A program made the translations under genes and the position numbers. Below the pieces are notes generated by a model, which saw nothing but the letters and a program-made list of their open reading frames with translations, was not told where the DNA came from and ran no database searches. Shown here one piece after another: positions 16,486 to 27,493 of a DNA stretch of 43,712 nucleotides. Source of the DNA: Streptomyces silaceus (GTDB lineage: Bacteria; Actinomycetota; Actinomycetes; Streptomycetales; Streptomycetaceae); the NCBI RefSeq assembly GCF_001419745.1, contig NZ_LIRJ01000024.1:1-43712 (forward strand), read 5' to 3'. Each line of letters begins with the position of its first letter. Position 1 is the first letter of the stretch.

Positions 16486-16535
16486 CTCAGCCGCGACCCG
16501 GTCCGGTTTTGTTCCCGGACCTGGCCGCGGCTGAG
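16486..16535 (-). terminator. Hairpin terminator of the atp operon
   Basis: CTCAGCCGCG (16486-16495) pairs perfectly with CGCGGCTGAG (16526-16535). Inside it GGTCCGG pairs with CCGGACC around a TTTTGTTC loop. It begins 24 bases beyond the atpC stop and lacks a U-tract, but it is long and stable enough to act as a Streptomyces terminator. Confidence 0.7.
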
Positions 16536-16558
16536 TCACGTTACGCCGCGCGCTGGGG

Positions 16559-16933
16559 TCAGCGCGTCGCCACCGCACGCAGTCGGACGTCGGCGCGCCG
16601 CTCGGCGGAGGCGTCGGCCTCCGACTTCGCGCGCTCCAGCGCCCGCTCCGCGCGCTGGACGTCGATCTCGTCGGACAGCTCCGCGATCTCGGCCAGCAGC
16701 GACAGCTTGTCGTCCGCGAAGGAAATGAATCCGCCGTGGACAGCGGCGACGACCGTGCCGCCGTCGCTCGTACGAATGGTCACCGGGCCCGACTCCAGCA
16801 CACCGAGCAGCGGCTGGTGACCGGGCATGACGCCGATGTCGCCGGACGTAGTACGCGCGACGACCAGGGTGGCCTCACCGGACCAGACACTGCGGTCCGC
16901 TGCGACCAGCTCGACATGCAGCTCAGCAGCCAA
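16559..16933 (-). CDS. atpC: ATP synthase epsilon subunit
   Basis: A 124-residue F1 epsilon subunit, which sits on the central stalk and modulates ATP hydrolysis. The N-terminal beta-sandwich (LHVELVAADRSVWSGEATLVV, then SGDIGVMPGHQPLLGVL) is well conserved. The C-terminal helical hairpin is Glu/Arg/Ala-rich. The start is TTG at 16933, set by GAGGAG six bases upstream and by the family N-terminus MAAELHVELVAADR. It is the last gene of the atp operon. The 132-bp gap from atpD holds two hairpins, and together with the TTG start this may lower its expression relative to beta, of which three copies are needed per epsilon. Confidence 0.96.
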   Translation of the reverse strand: MAAELHVELVAADRSVWSGEATLVVARTTSGDIGVMPGHQPLLGVLESGPVTIRTSDGGTVVAAVHGGFISFADDKLSLLAEIAELSDEIDVQRAERALERAKSEADASAERRADVRLRAVATR

Positions 16934-16952
16934 GGGTGGCTCCTCGGGTCAC

Positions 16953-17045
16953 CACCCGGCGGTTCAGCCGGGTGTTGGGTCAAATTCTAGTGGGCGTACG
17001 AAGAGGGGCGGGACACGGCCCCTGTGCGGGGTGCACCCGCCCCTC
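16953..17045 (-). other. Two hairpins between atpD and atpC
   Basis: GAGGGGCGGG (17003-17012) pairs with CCCGCCCCTC (17036-17045), and CACCCGGC (16953-16960) pairs with GCCGGGTG (16967-16974). In transcript order both lie after the atpD stop, and the second ends about 20 bases before the atpC start, just upstream of its ribosome site. They could stabilise atpD mRNA ends or partly terminate transcription. Confidence 0.65.
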
Positions 17046-17065
17046 TCCGATTCGAGCTACTGGGC

Positions 17066-19425
<2,360 letters not shown>

Positions 19426-19445
19426 GAGTCAGGTCCCTTCCGTCG

Positions 19446-21038
19446 TCACTTACCGGCGGCGGCCGGAGCGTCCTCGCCGAGAAGCTTCCCGTCCGAGGTC
19501 TCGAACTGCTTCTTGAACTCCGCCACGGCGTCACCGATGGCGGTGATCGTGTCGTCGGACATCTTGCCGCCCTCCTTGATGGAGGTCATGAGGCCCTGCT
19601 CCTTGCGGTGCAGGTACTCCAGGAGCTCGCGCTCGAAGCGGCGGATGTCCTTGACGGGCACCTCGTCCATGCGGCCGGTGGTACCGGACCACACGGACAC
19701 GACCTGGTCCTCGGTCGCCATCGGCTCGTACTGCGCCTGCTTGAGCAGCTCGACCATGCGCTGACCGCGCTCCAGCTGCGCCTTCGACGCGGCGTCCAGG
19801 TCGGAACCGAAGGCGGCGAACGCCTCCAGCTCACGGAACTGGGCGAGGTCGACGCGGAGTCGGCCGGAGACCTGGCGGATCGCCTTGTGCTGCGCGGAAC
19901 CACCGACTCGGGAGACGGAGATACCGACGTTCAGCGCGGGACGCTGACCGGCGTTGAACAGGTCCGACTCCAGGAAGCACTGGCCGTCGGTGATGGAGAT
20001 GACGTTGGTCGGGATGAACGCCGACACGTCGTTCGCCTTCGTCTCGACGATCGGGAGACCGGTCATCGAGCCCTTGCCCATCTCGTCCGAGAGCTTCGCG
20101 CAGCGCTCGAGGAGGCGGGAGTGCAGGTAGAAGACGTCACCCGGGTAGGCCTCGCGCCCCGGCGGGCGACGGAGCAGCAGGGACACGGCGCGGTAGGCGT
20201 CGGCCTGCTTCGAGAGGTCGTCGAAGACGATGAGGACGTGCTTGCCCTCGTACATCCAGTGCTGGCCGATGGCCGAACCGGTGTACGGCGCGAGGTACTT
20301 GAAGCCGGCCGGGTCGGACGCCGGGGCGGCGACGATGGTCGTGTACTCCAGGGCGCCGGCCTCTTCCAGGGCACCGCGCACGGAGGCGATGGTGGAGCCC
20401 TTCTGACCGATGGCGACGTAGATGCAGCGGACCTGCTTGTTCACGTCGCCCGAGCGCCAGTTGTCGCGCTGGTTGATGATCGTGTCGACGGCCAGGGCGG
20501 TCTTGCCGGTCTGGCGGTCACCGATGATCAGCTGACGCTGACCACGGCCGATCGGGGTCATCGCGTCGACGGCCTTGTAGCCGGTCTCCATCGGCTCGTG
20601 CACCGACTTGCGCTGCATGACCGTGGGGGCCTGCAGCTCGAGGGCGCGACGACCGCTGGTCTCGATCTCGCCGAGGCCGTCGATCGGGTTGCCGAGCGGG
20701 TCGACGACGCGGCCGAGGTAGCCCTCGCCCACGGCGACCGACAGCACCTCGCCGGTACGGCTGACCGACTGGCCCTCCTCGATGCCGCTGAACTCACCGA
20801 GGACGATCGAACCGATCTCGCGCTCTTCCAGGTTCAGCGCGAGACCGAGGGTCCCGTCCTCGAACTTCAGCAGCTCGTTGGCCATGGCCGAGGGCAGGCC
20901 CTCGACCTTCGCGATGCCGTCGCCGGCAAGGGTGACCGTACCGACCTCCTCGCGCGAGGCCGCGTCCGGCTTGTACGCCTGGACAAAGTTCTCCAGCGCG
21001 TCCCGGATCTCCTCCGGCCGGATCGTGAGCTCCGCCAT
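19446..21038 (-). CDS. atpA: ATP synthase alpha subunit
   Basis: A 530-residue non-catalytic F1 head subunit. It has the P-loop [18 protein letters not shown], the [44 protein letters not shown] block and the [22 protein letters not shown] segment with the signature [10 protein letters not shown]. The N-terminal helix [22 protein letters not shown] contacts delta. The ATG at 21038 lies ~12 bases after AAGGAGAGC. The C-terminus is an actinobacterial-type extension ending in AAAGK. An intercistronic RNA structure lies just upstream, next to the ribosome site. Confidence 0.98.
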   Translation of the reverse strand: MAELTIRPEEIRDALENFVQAYKPDAASREEVGTVTLAGDGIAKVEGLPSAMANELLKFEDGTLGLALNLEEREIGSIVLGEFSGIEEGQSVSRTGEVLSVAVGEGYLGRVVDPLGNPIDGLGEIETSGRRALELQAPTVMQRKSVHEPMETGYKAVDAMTPIGRGQRQLIIGDRQTGKTALAVDTIINQRDNWRSGDVNKQVRCIYVAIGQKGSTIASVRGALEEAGALEYTTIVAAPASDPAGFKYLAPYTGSAIGQHWMYEGKHVLIVFDDLSKQADAYRAVSLLLRRPPGREAYPGDVFYLHSRLLERCAKLSDEMGKGSMTGLPIVETKANDVSAFIPTNVISITDGQCFLESDLFNAGQRPALNVGISVSRVGGSAQHKAIRQVSGRLRVDLAQFRELEAFAAFGSDLDAASKAQLERGQRMVELLKQAQYEPMATEDQVVSVWSGTTGRMDEVPVKDIRRFERELLEYLHRKEQGLMTSIKEGGKMSDDTITAIGDAVAEFKKQFETSDGKLLGEDAPAAAGK

Positions 21039-21058
21039 CTGGGTTCCCTGCTCTCCTT

Positions 21059-21122
21059 GTTGGGCCCGAAGTTTCTTTGGGGGTCTGGGGGCGACCCCCA
21101 GGAATCCTCTGCACGGCCCAAC
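21059..21122 (-). other. Nested hairpin between atpH and atpA
   Basis: GTTGGGCC (21059-21066) and GGCCCAAC (21115-21122) form an 8-bp outer stem enclosing a perfect 7-bp hairpin, CTGGGGG-CGA-CCCCCAG (21085-21101). On the transcript the outer stem ends directly before the AAGGAG ribosome site of atpA. It may protect or present that site, or cause pausing. Confidence 0.65.
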
Positions 21123-21149
21123 TAGGGCCGTCGGTAATGCTGTGTTGAG

Positions 21150-21974
21150 TTACTGGCCGGCCACGCGGCGGCCGGCTTCCTCGATGCGGTCCGCGATGCT
21201 GCCGTTGATGACCTCGTCGCCCACCTTGACCGTGATCCCGCCGAGGACCGTGGGGTCCACGTCGAGGTTCAGGTGCATCGGGCGTCCGTACACCTTGGCA
21301 AGGGCGGCGCCGAGACGCTGCTTCTGCTGGTCCGTGAGCGGAACGGCGGAAGTGACGACGGCGACCATGCGGTTGCGACGGTCCGCAGCCAGCTTGGAGA
21401 GGGACTCGAGTCCCTCTTCCAGGCTACGGCCACGGGGCACGGTCACAAGACGCTCGATGAGCCGCTCCGTGATGTCCTCGGCGCGACCGCCGAGCAGGCT
21501 GCGCAGCAGCTCGCTCTTGGCCTTGCCGGTGGCGGAACGGTCGACGAGCGCGGCCCGCAGCTCGGTGCTGGAAGAGACGATTCGGCCGAACCGGAACAGT
21601 TCGTCCTCGACGTTGTCCAGCGCGCCGGCCTTCTGCGCGCCGGTCAGGTCGGCGACGTTGGCGAGCTCCTCGAGAGCGTCGACCAGGTCACGCGACCGCG
21701 ACCAGCGCGAGCGCACCATGCCGGCCACCAGGTCGGCGGTCGCGCCGCCCACCTGGGTGCCCAGCAGACGTCCCGCGAGCTCGGCCTTGGCCTCGCCGGA
21801 CTGCGCCGGGTCGGTCAGGACCCGACGCAGCGAGACCTCACGGCCGAACAGCGCGGTGACGGCGGCGAGCTCGTCCGCGAGCTGCTTGGCGTCGACCGAG
21901 GTGCTGTCCGTCAGCGCGTCGAGGCGCTCGCGCGCGGCGGCCAGGGCCTCGCGACTGGCTCCGTGCGCTGTCAT
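21150..21974 (-). CDS. atpH: ATP synthase delta subunit
   Basis: A 274-residue stator subunit linking the F1 head to the b subunits. At ~270 residues it is longer than the ~180 of E. coli, as is usual for Streptomyces. The C-terminal part (ITERLIERLVTVPRGRSLEEGLESLSKLAADRRNRMVAVVTSAVPLTDQQKQRL, then the VDPTVLGGITVKVGDEVINGSIADRI strand-turn) is the conserved OSCP/delta domain. The N-terminal part is helical and more variable. Unlike in mycobacteria it is not fused to a b-type domain: no membrane span is present. Its ATG overlaps the atpF TGA in an ATGA junction. Confidence 0.96.
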   Translation of the reverse strand: MTAHGASREALAAARERLDALTDSTSVDAKQLADELAAVTALFGREVSLRRVLTDPAQSGEAKAELAGRLLGTQVGGATADLVAGMVRSRWSRSRDLVDALEELANVADLTGAQKAGALDNVEDELFRFGRIVSSSTELRAALVDRSATGKAKSELLRSLLGGRAEDITERLIERLVTVPRGRSLEEGLESLSKLAADRRNRMVAVVTSAVPLTDQQKQRLGAALAKVYGRPMHLNLDVDPTVLGGITVKVGDEVINGSIADRIEEAGRRVAGQ

Positions 21975-22516
21975 CGAGCCGCCTCGGCCTTCTCCTCGAG
22001 CTCGTCGAGGAAGCGGTCGATGGTGCGGCTCTGCCGGGCGTGGTCCTCGAGGGACTCACCGACGAGCTTGCCGGCCAGGTCGGTGGCCAGCTGGCCCACG
22101 TCCTGACGCAGCGACTGAGCGGCGGCCTTGCGGTCGGCCTCGATCTGCGCGTGACCGGCGGCGACGATCTCCTCGCGCTGACGCTGGCCCTCGGCCCGCA
22201 TCTCGGCGATGAGCTGAGCGCCCTGCTCCTGCGCCTCCTGGCGCAGGCGCGCGGCCTCGTGCCGAGCCTCGGCAAGCTGAGCCTTGTACTGCTCGAGCAC
22301 GCTCTGGGCCTCGGTCTGCGCGGCCTCGGCCTTCTCGATACCGCCCTCGATCGCGTCGCGACGCTCTTCCAGAACCTTGTTGATGTTCGGGAGGAACTTC
22401 TTCGCGAAGAAGCCGAAGACGATGACGAACGCGATCAGGCCGATGACGAGCTCAGGGATCGGCGGAATCAGAGGGTTTTGAGGCTCCTCCGACGCCAGCT
22501 GTACCAGGGAGATCAC
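21971..22516 (-). CDS. atpF: ATP synthase b subunit
   Basis: A 181-residue stator stalk subunit. One N-terminal span (ELVIGLIAFVIVFGFFAKKFLP, ~20-43) is followed by a long charged, Ala-rich helix forming the peripheral stalk coiled coil (EKAEAAQTEAQSVLEQYKAQLAEARHEA and onward). The start is GTG at 22516 with GAAGG seven bases upstream. Translation is coupled to atpH by a four-base overlap. The Asp/Glu/Arg-rich C-terminus would contact delta. Confidence 0.96.
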   Translation of the reverse strand: MISLVQLASEEPQNPLIPPIPELVIGLIAFVIVFGFFAKKFLPNINKVLEERRDAIEGGIEKAEAAQTEAQSVLEQYKAQLAEARHEAARLRQEAQEQGAQLIAEMRAEGQRQREEIVAAGHAQIEADRKAAAQSLRQDVGQLATDLAGKLVGESLEDHARQSRTIDRFLDELEEKAEAAR

Positions 22517-22557
22517 ATCAGTGCCTTCCGTTGAAGTTTCTCGTCAACGAGACCGGG

Positions 22558-22824
<267 letters not shown>

Positions 22825-22831
22825 TCACGGG

Positions 22832-22852
22832 CCGGTGGGGGTTGGCCACCGG
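22832..22852 (-). other. Hairpin between atpB and atpE
   Basis: CCGGTGG (22832-22838) and CCACCGG (22846-22852) form a perfect 7-bp stem with a seven-base loop. It lies between the atpB stop and the strong atpE ribosome site, leaving the site itself unpaired in an A-rich stretch. In other bacteria the region before atpE raises its translation. Confidence 0.55.
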
Positions 22853-22874
22853 ATGTATCGGGGGAGGAGCGTGC

Positions 22875-23684
22875 TCAGTGGTGCTCGGCGAGCGCGCCCT
22901 GGATGTAGCTGCAGGACAGCAGGATGAAGACGTAGGCCTGGAGCGCCTGGATGAACAGCTCGAAGATCGTCATCACGATGACCATCACGAACGAGACGCT
23001 CGCGTAGGCGATGCCGATTCCGTTCAGCAGGTACCAGCTCGCGATGGTGAAGATCACCAGCAGGACATGCCCCGCGAACATGTTGGCGAAGAGCCGGACC
23101 GCGTGGGTGAAGGGCCGGATGATCATGTTCGACAGGAACTCGAAGAACATGACCATCGGGAAGACCGGGCCGAGCGAGCGGTCATAGCCGGTGATGTTCT
23201 TGAAGCCGCCGACGAAGCCGTGCCTCTTGAAGGTCAGGCTTACCCAAAGGATGTAGACGATGGCCGCGAGTCCCGCCGGGAAGGCGATGACGGAGGTCAC
23301 CGGGAACTGGGCGAACGGAACGATCGACCAGATGTTCATGATCCAGATGAAGAAGAACAGCGAGACCATGAGAGGGACGTACTTCTCGCCCTCCTTCTTG
23401 CCGAGCGTCTCGTAGACGACCCCACGACGCACGAAGTCGTAACCGGCCTCGCCGACCATCTGGAGCTTGCCGGGGATCAGCTTCGGCTTGTTGAAAGCCG
23501 CCCAGAAGAAGCCGATGACGACGATCGAGCTCAGGAAGGCGAGCAGCATTGGCTTGTTGAACTCAATGCCACCGACGGTGAAAATCGGCTCGAAGAGGAA
23601 GGAGTGCAGGCCGGGGGTCGGGAAACCGCACCCTTCAAAAATGTGGCAATCGGTCTCGAAGGCGAGCGTCTGGGCGTTACTCAC
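22875..23684 (-). CDS. atpB: ATP synthase a subunit
   Basis: A 269-residue Fo stator subunit forming the proton half-channels. The key arginine is in the RPFTHAVRLFANMFAGH helix, and the last helices contain FELFIQALQAYVFILLSCSYIQGALAEHH, as in all F-type a subunits. GTG at 23684 was chosen because AAGGAG lies six bases upstream and the frame then starts SNAQTLAFETDCHIFEGCGFP, matching actinobacterial N-termini. The gap to atpI is 222 bp. A TATGGT hexamer in it could be an internal -10 box, though no -35 is clear. Confidence 0.97.
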   Translation of the reverse strand: MSNAQTLAFETDCHIFEGCGFPTPGLHSFLFEPIFTVGGIEFNKPMLLAFLSSIVVIGFFWAAFNKPKLIPGKLQMVGEAGYDFVRRGVVYETLGKKEGEKYVPLMVSLFFFIWIMNIWSIVPFAQFPVTSVIAFPAGLAAIVYILWVSLTFKRHGFVGGFKNITGYDRSLGPVFPMVMFFEFLSNMIIRPFTHAVRLFANMFAGHVLLVIFTIASWYLLNGIGIAYASVSFVMVIVMTIFELFIQALQAYVFILLSCSYIQGALAEHH

Positions 23685-23906
23685 CGCGAGCTCCTTCAAC
23701 GTGGCGCATGGGTACGGCAACCTCGATGTGTCGGCGCGGTCGATGTCCGCGGAACGGCACTGGACTGGACTTGCGGATTTGGGGGCGGCGGCTGGGCTCC
23801 GAGCCGTAAGGCGTCACAGGCACGGCTGCCGCCCGCGCCAGCTCTGCCGCAGTTGTGGCGAGACCATAGCAAATGAGCAGAGGCCTCCTTACGTCGGCCC
23901 TACAGG

Positions 23907-24320
23907 TCACGATTGCGCCCGGGTCGACTCCGGCTCCACATACAGAACCTTGGCCTTCATGTGGGCGCGCAGCTGCGCCCCGATCCACACCAACGTGGCG
24001 GCGAGGAGCGTGAAGGCGAAGGCCTTGGGGTTGAACGCGGATGTTCCGCGCAGTGCCGTCAGGACGACCATCAGCAACAGAATCTGCACGGTGTAGACCA
24101 GCAGGCCCATCATCTGGAACAGATGCGGGAAGGAGCGCGCGCTCCTCTGCAGGATCACGAGGCCTCCGCCCATGAAGAGCAGGACGAGAAGCGTGCCGAA
24201 GGCGGCGCCGAGCGCACCCTTGCCACCGGCCACGGCGGCACTGACCGCGACTCCCGCCACGCCCGCGGCAGCGGTGGGCAGGGCACAGTGAAGGAGAGTG
24301 CGGGCGTCGTTGGACTGCAT
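23907..24320 (-). CDS. atpI: ATP synthase assembly protein I
   Basis: A 137-residue membrane protein with four spans (about 12-30, 36-53, 68-86 and 95-113), the usual layout of AtpI/UncI. AtpI assists c-ring assembly and is non-essential in most bacteria. Sequence conservation is low in this family, so the call rests on size, topology and first position in the atp operon. GGAGGAG precedes the ATG at 24320 by eight bases. The last ~25 residues are polar. Confidence 0.9.
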   Translation of the reverse strand: MQSNDARTLLHCALPTAAAGVAGVAVSAAVAGGKGALGAAFGTLLVLLFMGGGLVILQRSARSFPHLFQMMGLLVYTVQILLLMVVLTALRGTSAFNPKAFAFTLLAATLVWIGAQLRAHMKAKVLYVEPESTRAQS

Positions 24321-24672
24321 GACGGCAGCTCCTCCGGCGAAATTTGGGGACGTTGCATTGCGGTCGTCGAGCGGGACCTGGCCCGGACACGGACGAGGCG
24401 CACCTCACCAGGGCGACCGGTCTCGCTGGGGCCGCCTCAATATATCTCGGGTTCTCGTGAACCGTATCACAAACTATTTGATGCAGTCTTTACCCGAAAG
24501 TGTGCCGACCGTCACACGAATGGATCAACGTGACACGGGGGTTTTTCGGGCTCGTCGATCATGATGCCGGTTCCCGTCGAACAGGGTGACCGAGGGGTGC
24601 CACTCGGACGGGTGACGGCGCTGAGCTGCACCGGAGCGCGCCCCTCGGCTCTCCCCGTACGCCCCCGCTCCG
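24321..24672 (-). promoter_or_regulatory. Intergenic region before the atp operon
   Basis: No gene is supported in these 352 bp. The most AT-rich part (24435-24500) is the likely site of the main atp promoter. On the minus strand it contains TTGTGA and, further down, TATATT, but their 22-bp spacing is too wide for one clear promoter. GGTTC-ACGA-GAACC, a 5-bp inverted repeat, lies within it. Nearer the transferase gene, CCGAGGGG (24590-24597) and CCCCTCGG (24641-24648) pair across a long loop and may form its terminator. Confidence 0.45.
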
Positions 24673-26028
24673 CTACTCGCGCTCGTGCGACCGGACCCGG
24701 GAGCGCTCCGAGAGCGCCGTGCTGCCGTGCAGTTTCAGGCCCACCGACGCGGCCCCCGCAGCGGCCGGCGTCCGCTCCTCGGCGGCCGTCTGACCCTGGT
24801 CCGCCCCGGCCCCGCCGGGGCCCGCCCCGACGCCGCCGCGCGCCGCGACCGTGCCGCCCTGGCGGCGCCGGTAGCGCGGCGGCACGAAGGTCTCGGCCCA
24901 CCGCGGGATGCGCGGCGTGAACCGCGGCAGCAGGAGCAGCACGAGGCCGACCGCGCTGAGCGCGACGATGAGCAGCAGGATCCACATGCTCGTGGAGTGC
25001 ACCGAGTAGGCGACCGTGCCGAAGGCGATGAGCGCCGACCAGAAGTACATGATCAGCACCGCGCGGCTGTGCGAGTGGCCGATCTCCAGGAGGCGGTGGT
25101 GCAGGTGACCGCGGTCGGCGGCGAACGGCGACTTGCCGTTCCAGGTGCGCCGGACGATCGCGAGGACCAGGTCCGCGAAGGGGATGGCGATGATCGTCAG
25201 CGGCATCAGGAGCGGGATGAAGACCGGGAGCATCGCGTGCGTGGCGTCGCGGCCGGTGCCGAAGTTCAGCTTCATCGCGGCCGGGTCGACCTGGCCGGTG
25301 ACGGAGATCGCGCCCGCCGCCAGGATCAGGCCGATGAGCATGGAGCCGGAGTCGCCCATGAAGATCCGGGCGGGGTGCATGTTGTGCGGCAGGAAGCCCA
25401 GGCACATGCCCATGAGGATGGCGGCGAAGAGGGTGGCGGGGGCCGCGGCCTCGATGCCGTAGCCGTACCAGATGCGGTACGCGTACATGAAGGACGCGGC
25501 CGAGGCGATGCAGACCATGCCCGCCGCGAGACCGTCGAGGCCGTCGACGAAGTTGACGGCGTTGATGGTGATGACGACGAGCGCGACGGTGAGCAGCGTG
25601 CCCTGGCCCGAGGTCAGTGACACCGTGCCCACGCCGGGCACCGGGATCCACAGGATCGTCAGGCCCTGCATGACCATGACGCCCGCGGCGATCATCTGGG
25701 CGCCGAGCTTGATCAGCGCGTCGATCTCGAACTTGTCGTCGAGGACACCGATCAGCCAGATGAGCGCCGCTCCGGAGAGCAGCGCCCGCGGTTCGTTGGA
25801 GTTCTCGAAGACCGCGTTCAGGTTGGGCAGGTGGTCGGCGACCAGGAGGCCCGCGCACAGGCCGAAGAACATCGCGATCCCGCCGAGCCGGGGCGTGGGC
25901 TCCCGGTGTACGTCACGAGCGCGGATCTCCGGCATCGCGCCGGCCACGATCGCGAACTTCCGCACCGGGCCGGTCAGCAAATAGGTCACCGCGGCCGTGA
26001 TGCAGAGCGTCAGCAGGTATTCACGCAC
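24673..26028 (-). CDS. MraY-family UDP-GlcNAc:undecaprenyl-phosphate GlcNAc-1-phosphate transferase (WecA/TagO-like)
   Basis: A 451-residue polytopic enzyme with about ten or eleven spans. It moves a sugar-1-phosphate from UDP-GlcNAc or similar to undecaprenyl or decaprenyl phosphate, starting teichoic acid, arabinogalactan-linker or other wall glycans. Diagnostic loops are GVLDDKFEID, NAVNFVDGLDGLAAG with the catalytic aspartates, ARIFMGDSGSM and the histidine loop GHLHHRLLEIGHSHS. The early REPTPRLGG motif binds substrate. GTG at 26028 (MREYLLTLCITAAVTYLLTGP) was chosen on family fit, with GGGGA five bases upstream. The C-terminal ~85 residues are a Gly/Ala/Arg-rich cytoplasmic tail. In mycobacteria the equivalent gene (wecA/rfe) also lies before the atp operon. 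Confidence 0.92.
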   Translation of the reverse strand: MREYLLTLCITAAVTYLLTGPVRKFAIVAGAMPEIRARDVHREPTPRLGGIAMFFGLCAGLLVADHLPNLNAVFENSNEPRALLSGAALIWLIGVLDDKFEIDALIKLGAQMIAAGVMVMQGLTILWIPVPGVGTVSLTSGQGTLLTVALVVITINAVNFVDGLDGLAAGMVCIASAASFMYAYRIWYGYGIEAAAPATLFAAILMGMCLGFLPHNMHPARIFMGDSGSMLIGLILAAGAISVTGQVDPAAMKLNFGTGRDATHAMLPVFIPLLMPLTIIAIPFADLVLAIVRRTWNGKSPFAADRGHLHHRLLEIGHSHSRAVLIMYFWSALIAFGTVAYSVHSTSMWILLLIVALSAVGLVLLLLPRFTPRIPRWAETFVPPRYRRRQGGTVAARGGVGAGPGGAGADQGQTAAEERTPAAAGAASVGLKLHGSTALSERSRVRSHERE

Positions 26029-26158
26029 GGGCTTCCCCACAGGTCTCGCTGGCCATCTCAGCCCCACACCCTAGCTTTGCGCGCATACGGTTGGGGACTT
26101 CCGGGTAGCGACGATGGTTGCACGAGTGTGCTCCGGTTCCCGACGCACCTGCCCCGTC

Positions 26159-27412
26159 CTAGCCCGGATACGGCAGAAATCTTCCCACCAGATCACGTAC
26201 CTCTTCTCGTACGGACGACTCCTCGCGCACCGCGTCGACCAGCAGGCCGGCGATGCGGACCATGTCGGGCCCGGTCATGCCCTGGGTCGTGACGGCCGCG
26301 GTGCCCAGGCGCAGCCCGCGTGCCCCGCCGTGCGGCAGCGCGCAGACGTCGAGCACGATCCCGGCCGCCGCGAGCCGCCCCCGGGCGGTGTGCGCGTCCA
26401 CTCCCAGGGGTGCCGGATCGGCCAGAATCAGATGGGTGTCCGTTCCGCCGGTCGTGACGGCGAACCCGCCCGCGGCCAGCCCTTCCGCCAGCATGCGCGC
26501 GTTCGCGACCACCTGATGGGCGTACGCGGTGAAGGCCGGTGTCGCCGCCTCGCCGAACGCGACGGCCTTGGCGGCGATGGTGTGCATCTGGGCGCCGCCC
26601 TGGGTGAAGGGGAAGACGGCCCGGTCGATGCGCTCCGCGAGGTCGGCGCCGCACAGCAGCAGGCCGCCCCGGGGGCCGCGCAGGACCTTGTGGGTGGTGG
26701 CGCAGACGACGTCGGCGTGCGGCACGGGGCTGGGCGCCGCTCCCCCGGCGACCAGCCCGATCGGGTGCGCCGCGTCCGCGATGAGGTACGCCCCCACGTC
26801 GTCGGCGATCTCGCGGAAGGCCGCGTGGTCGATGTGCCGCGGATAGGAGATGGAGCCGCACACGATGGCCTTGGGGCGGTGGGAGCGGGCCAGCGCGTGC
26901 ACCTGCTCGTAGTCGATCAGGCCGCTCTCGGGGTCCACGCCGTACCCGACGAAGTCGAACCACCGCCCGGAGAAGTTCGCGGGCGAGCCGTGCGTGAGGT
27001 GGCCGCCGTACGGCAGGCCCATCGCCAGGACCGTGTCGCCGGGGCGCAGCAGCGCGGCGTACGCGGCGAGGACCGCGGAGGATCCGGAGTGCGCCTGCAC
27101 GTTGGCGTGTTCGGCGCCGAACAGGGCCTTGGCGCGGTCGACGGCGATCCGCTCGGCGACGTCGACCAGCTCGCAGCCGCCGTGGTGCCGCGCGCCGGGG
27201 TAGCCCTCGGCGTACTTGTTGGCGAGCGGGGAGCCGAGGGCGGTGAGGACGGCCGGCGAGGTGAAGTTCTCGGCGGCGATCAGCTGGAGCCCGTCGGACT
27301 GGCGGGCGACCTCACCGGCCAGGACGTCGGCGAGTTCGGGGTCCTGTCGGCGCAGCGCGTCGAGATCCGTGTACGCCGCGGGGGCGTCGTTGGCTGCCGT
27401 GGTGACCGTCAT
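26159..27412 (-). CDS. glyA: Serine hydroxymethyltransferase-family enzyme (divergent GlyA)
   Basis: A 417-residue PLP enzyme of the SHMT fold, which converts serine and tetrahydrofolate to glycine and 5,10-methylene-THF. The PLP lysine is K242 in TTHKVLRGPRGG, with D213 and H216 in IADAAHPIGLVAGG. NKYAEGYPG (with Glu69) and the arginine in LRLGTAA are kept. Several active-site positions differ from the usual enzyme: RHHGG (His76-His77) replaces RYYGG, GLPYGGHLTHG has Tyr135 where the ring-stacking histidine is normal, and VFPFTQGG replaces VFPGGQGG. It may therefore be a paralogue with altered substrate, such as an alpha-methylserine-type hydroxymethyltransferase. ATG at 27412 gives MTVTTAANDAPAAYTD. 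A strong hairpin separates it from the phosphatase-like gene upstream. Confidence 0.85.
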   Translation of the reverse strand: MTVTTAANDAPAAYTDLDALRRQDPELADVLAGEVARQSDGLQLIAAENFTSPAVLTALGSPLANKYAEGYPGARHHGGCELVDVAERIAVDRAKALFGAEHANVQAHSGSSAVLAAYAALLRPGDTVLAMGLPYGGHLTHGSPANFSGRWFDFVGYGVDPESGLIDYEQVHALARSHRPKAIVCGSISYPRHIDHAAFREIADDVGAYLIADAAHPIGLVAGGAAPSPVPHADVVCATTHKVLRGPRGGLLLCGADLAERIDRAVFPFTQGGAQMHTIAAKAVAFGEAATPAFTAYAHQVVANARMLAEGLAAGGFAVTTGGTDTHLILADPAPLGVDAHTARGRLAAAGIVLDVCALPHGGARGLRLGTAAVTTQGMTGPDMVRIAGLLVDAVREESSVREEVRDLVGRFLPYPG

Positions 27413-27461
27413 CGTGGGCTCCGGGGCCTCGCAGGGGTGACCTCAGATCCAATGTAGGCCC

Positions 27462-27493
27462 GTAGCGGCGGGCCCGCGCGGGCCCGCCGCTAC
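27462..27493 (-). terminator. GC-rich hairpin overlapping the stop of the phosphatase-like gene
   Basis: A perfect 14-bp stem (GTAGCGGCGGGCCC with its complement) has a GCGC loop. The stop codon of the upstream gene (27490-27492) lies inside the stem. It has no U-tract but is among the strongest hairpins in the window. It should reduce transcription into glyA, which then needs its own promoter in 27413-27461. Confidence 0.75.

Noticed and set aside
21150..22516. Possible b-delta fusion as in mycobacterial ATP synthase
   Set aside because: atpF and atpH are separate genes with a normal ATGA overlap, and the delta subunit has no membrane span.
22514..22519. ATG overlapping the atpF GTG start as the true start
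   Set aside because: That ATG is followed directly by TGA; only the GTG gives the b-subunit frame.
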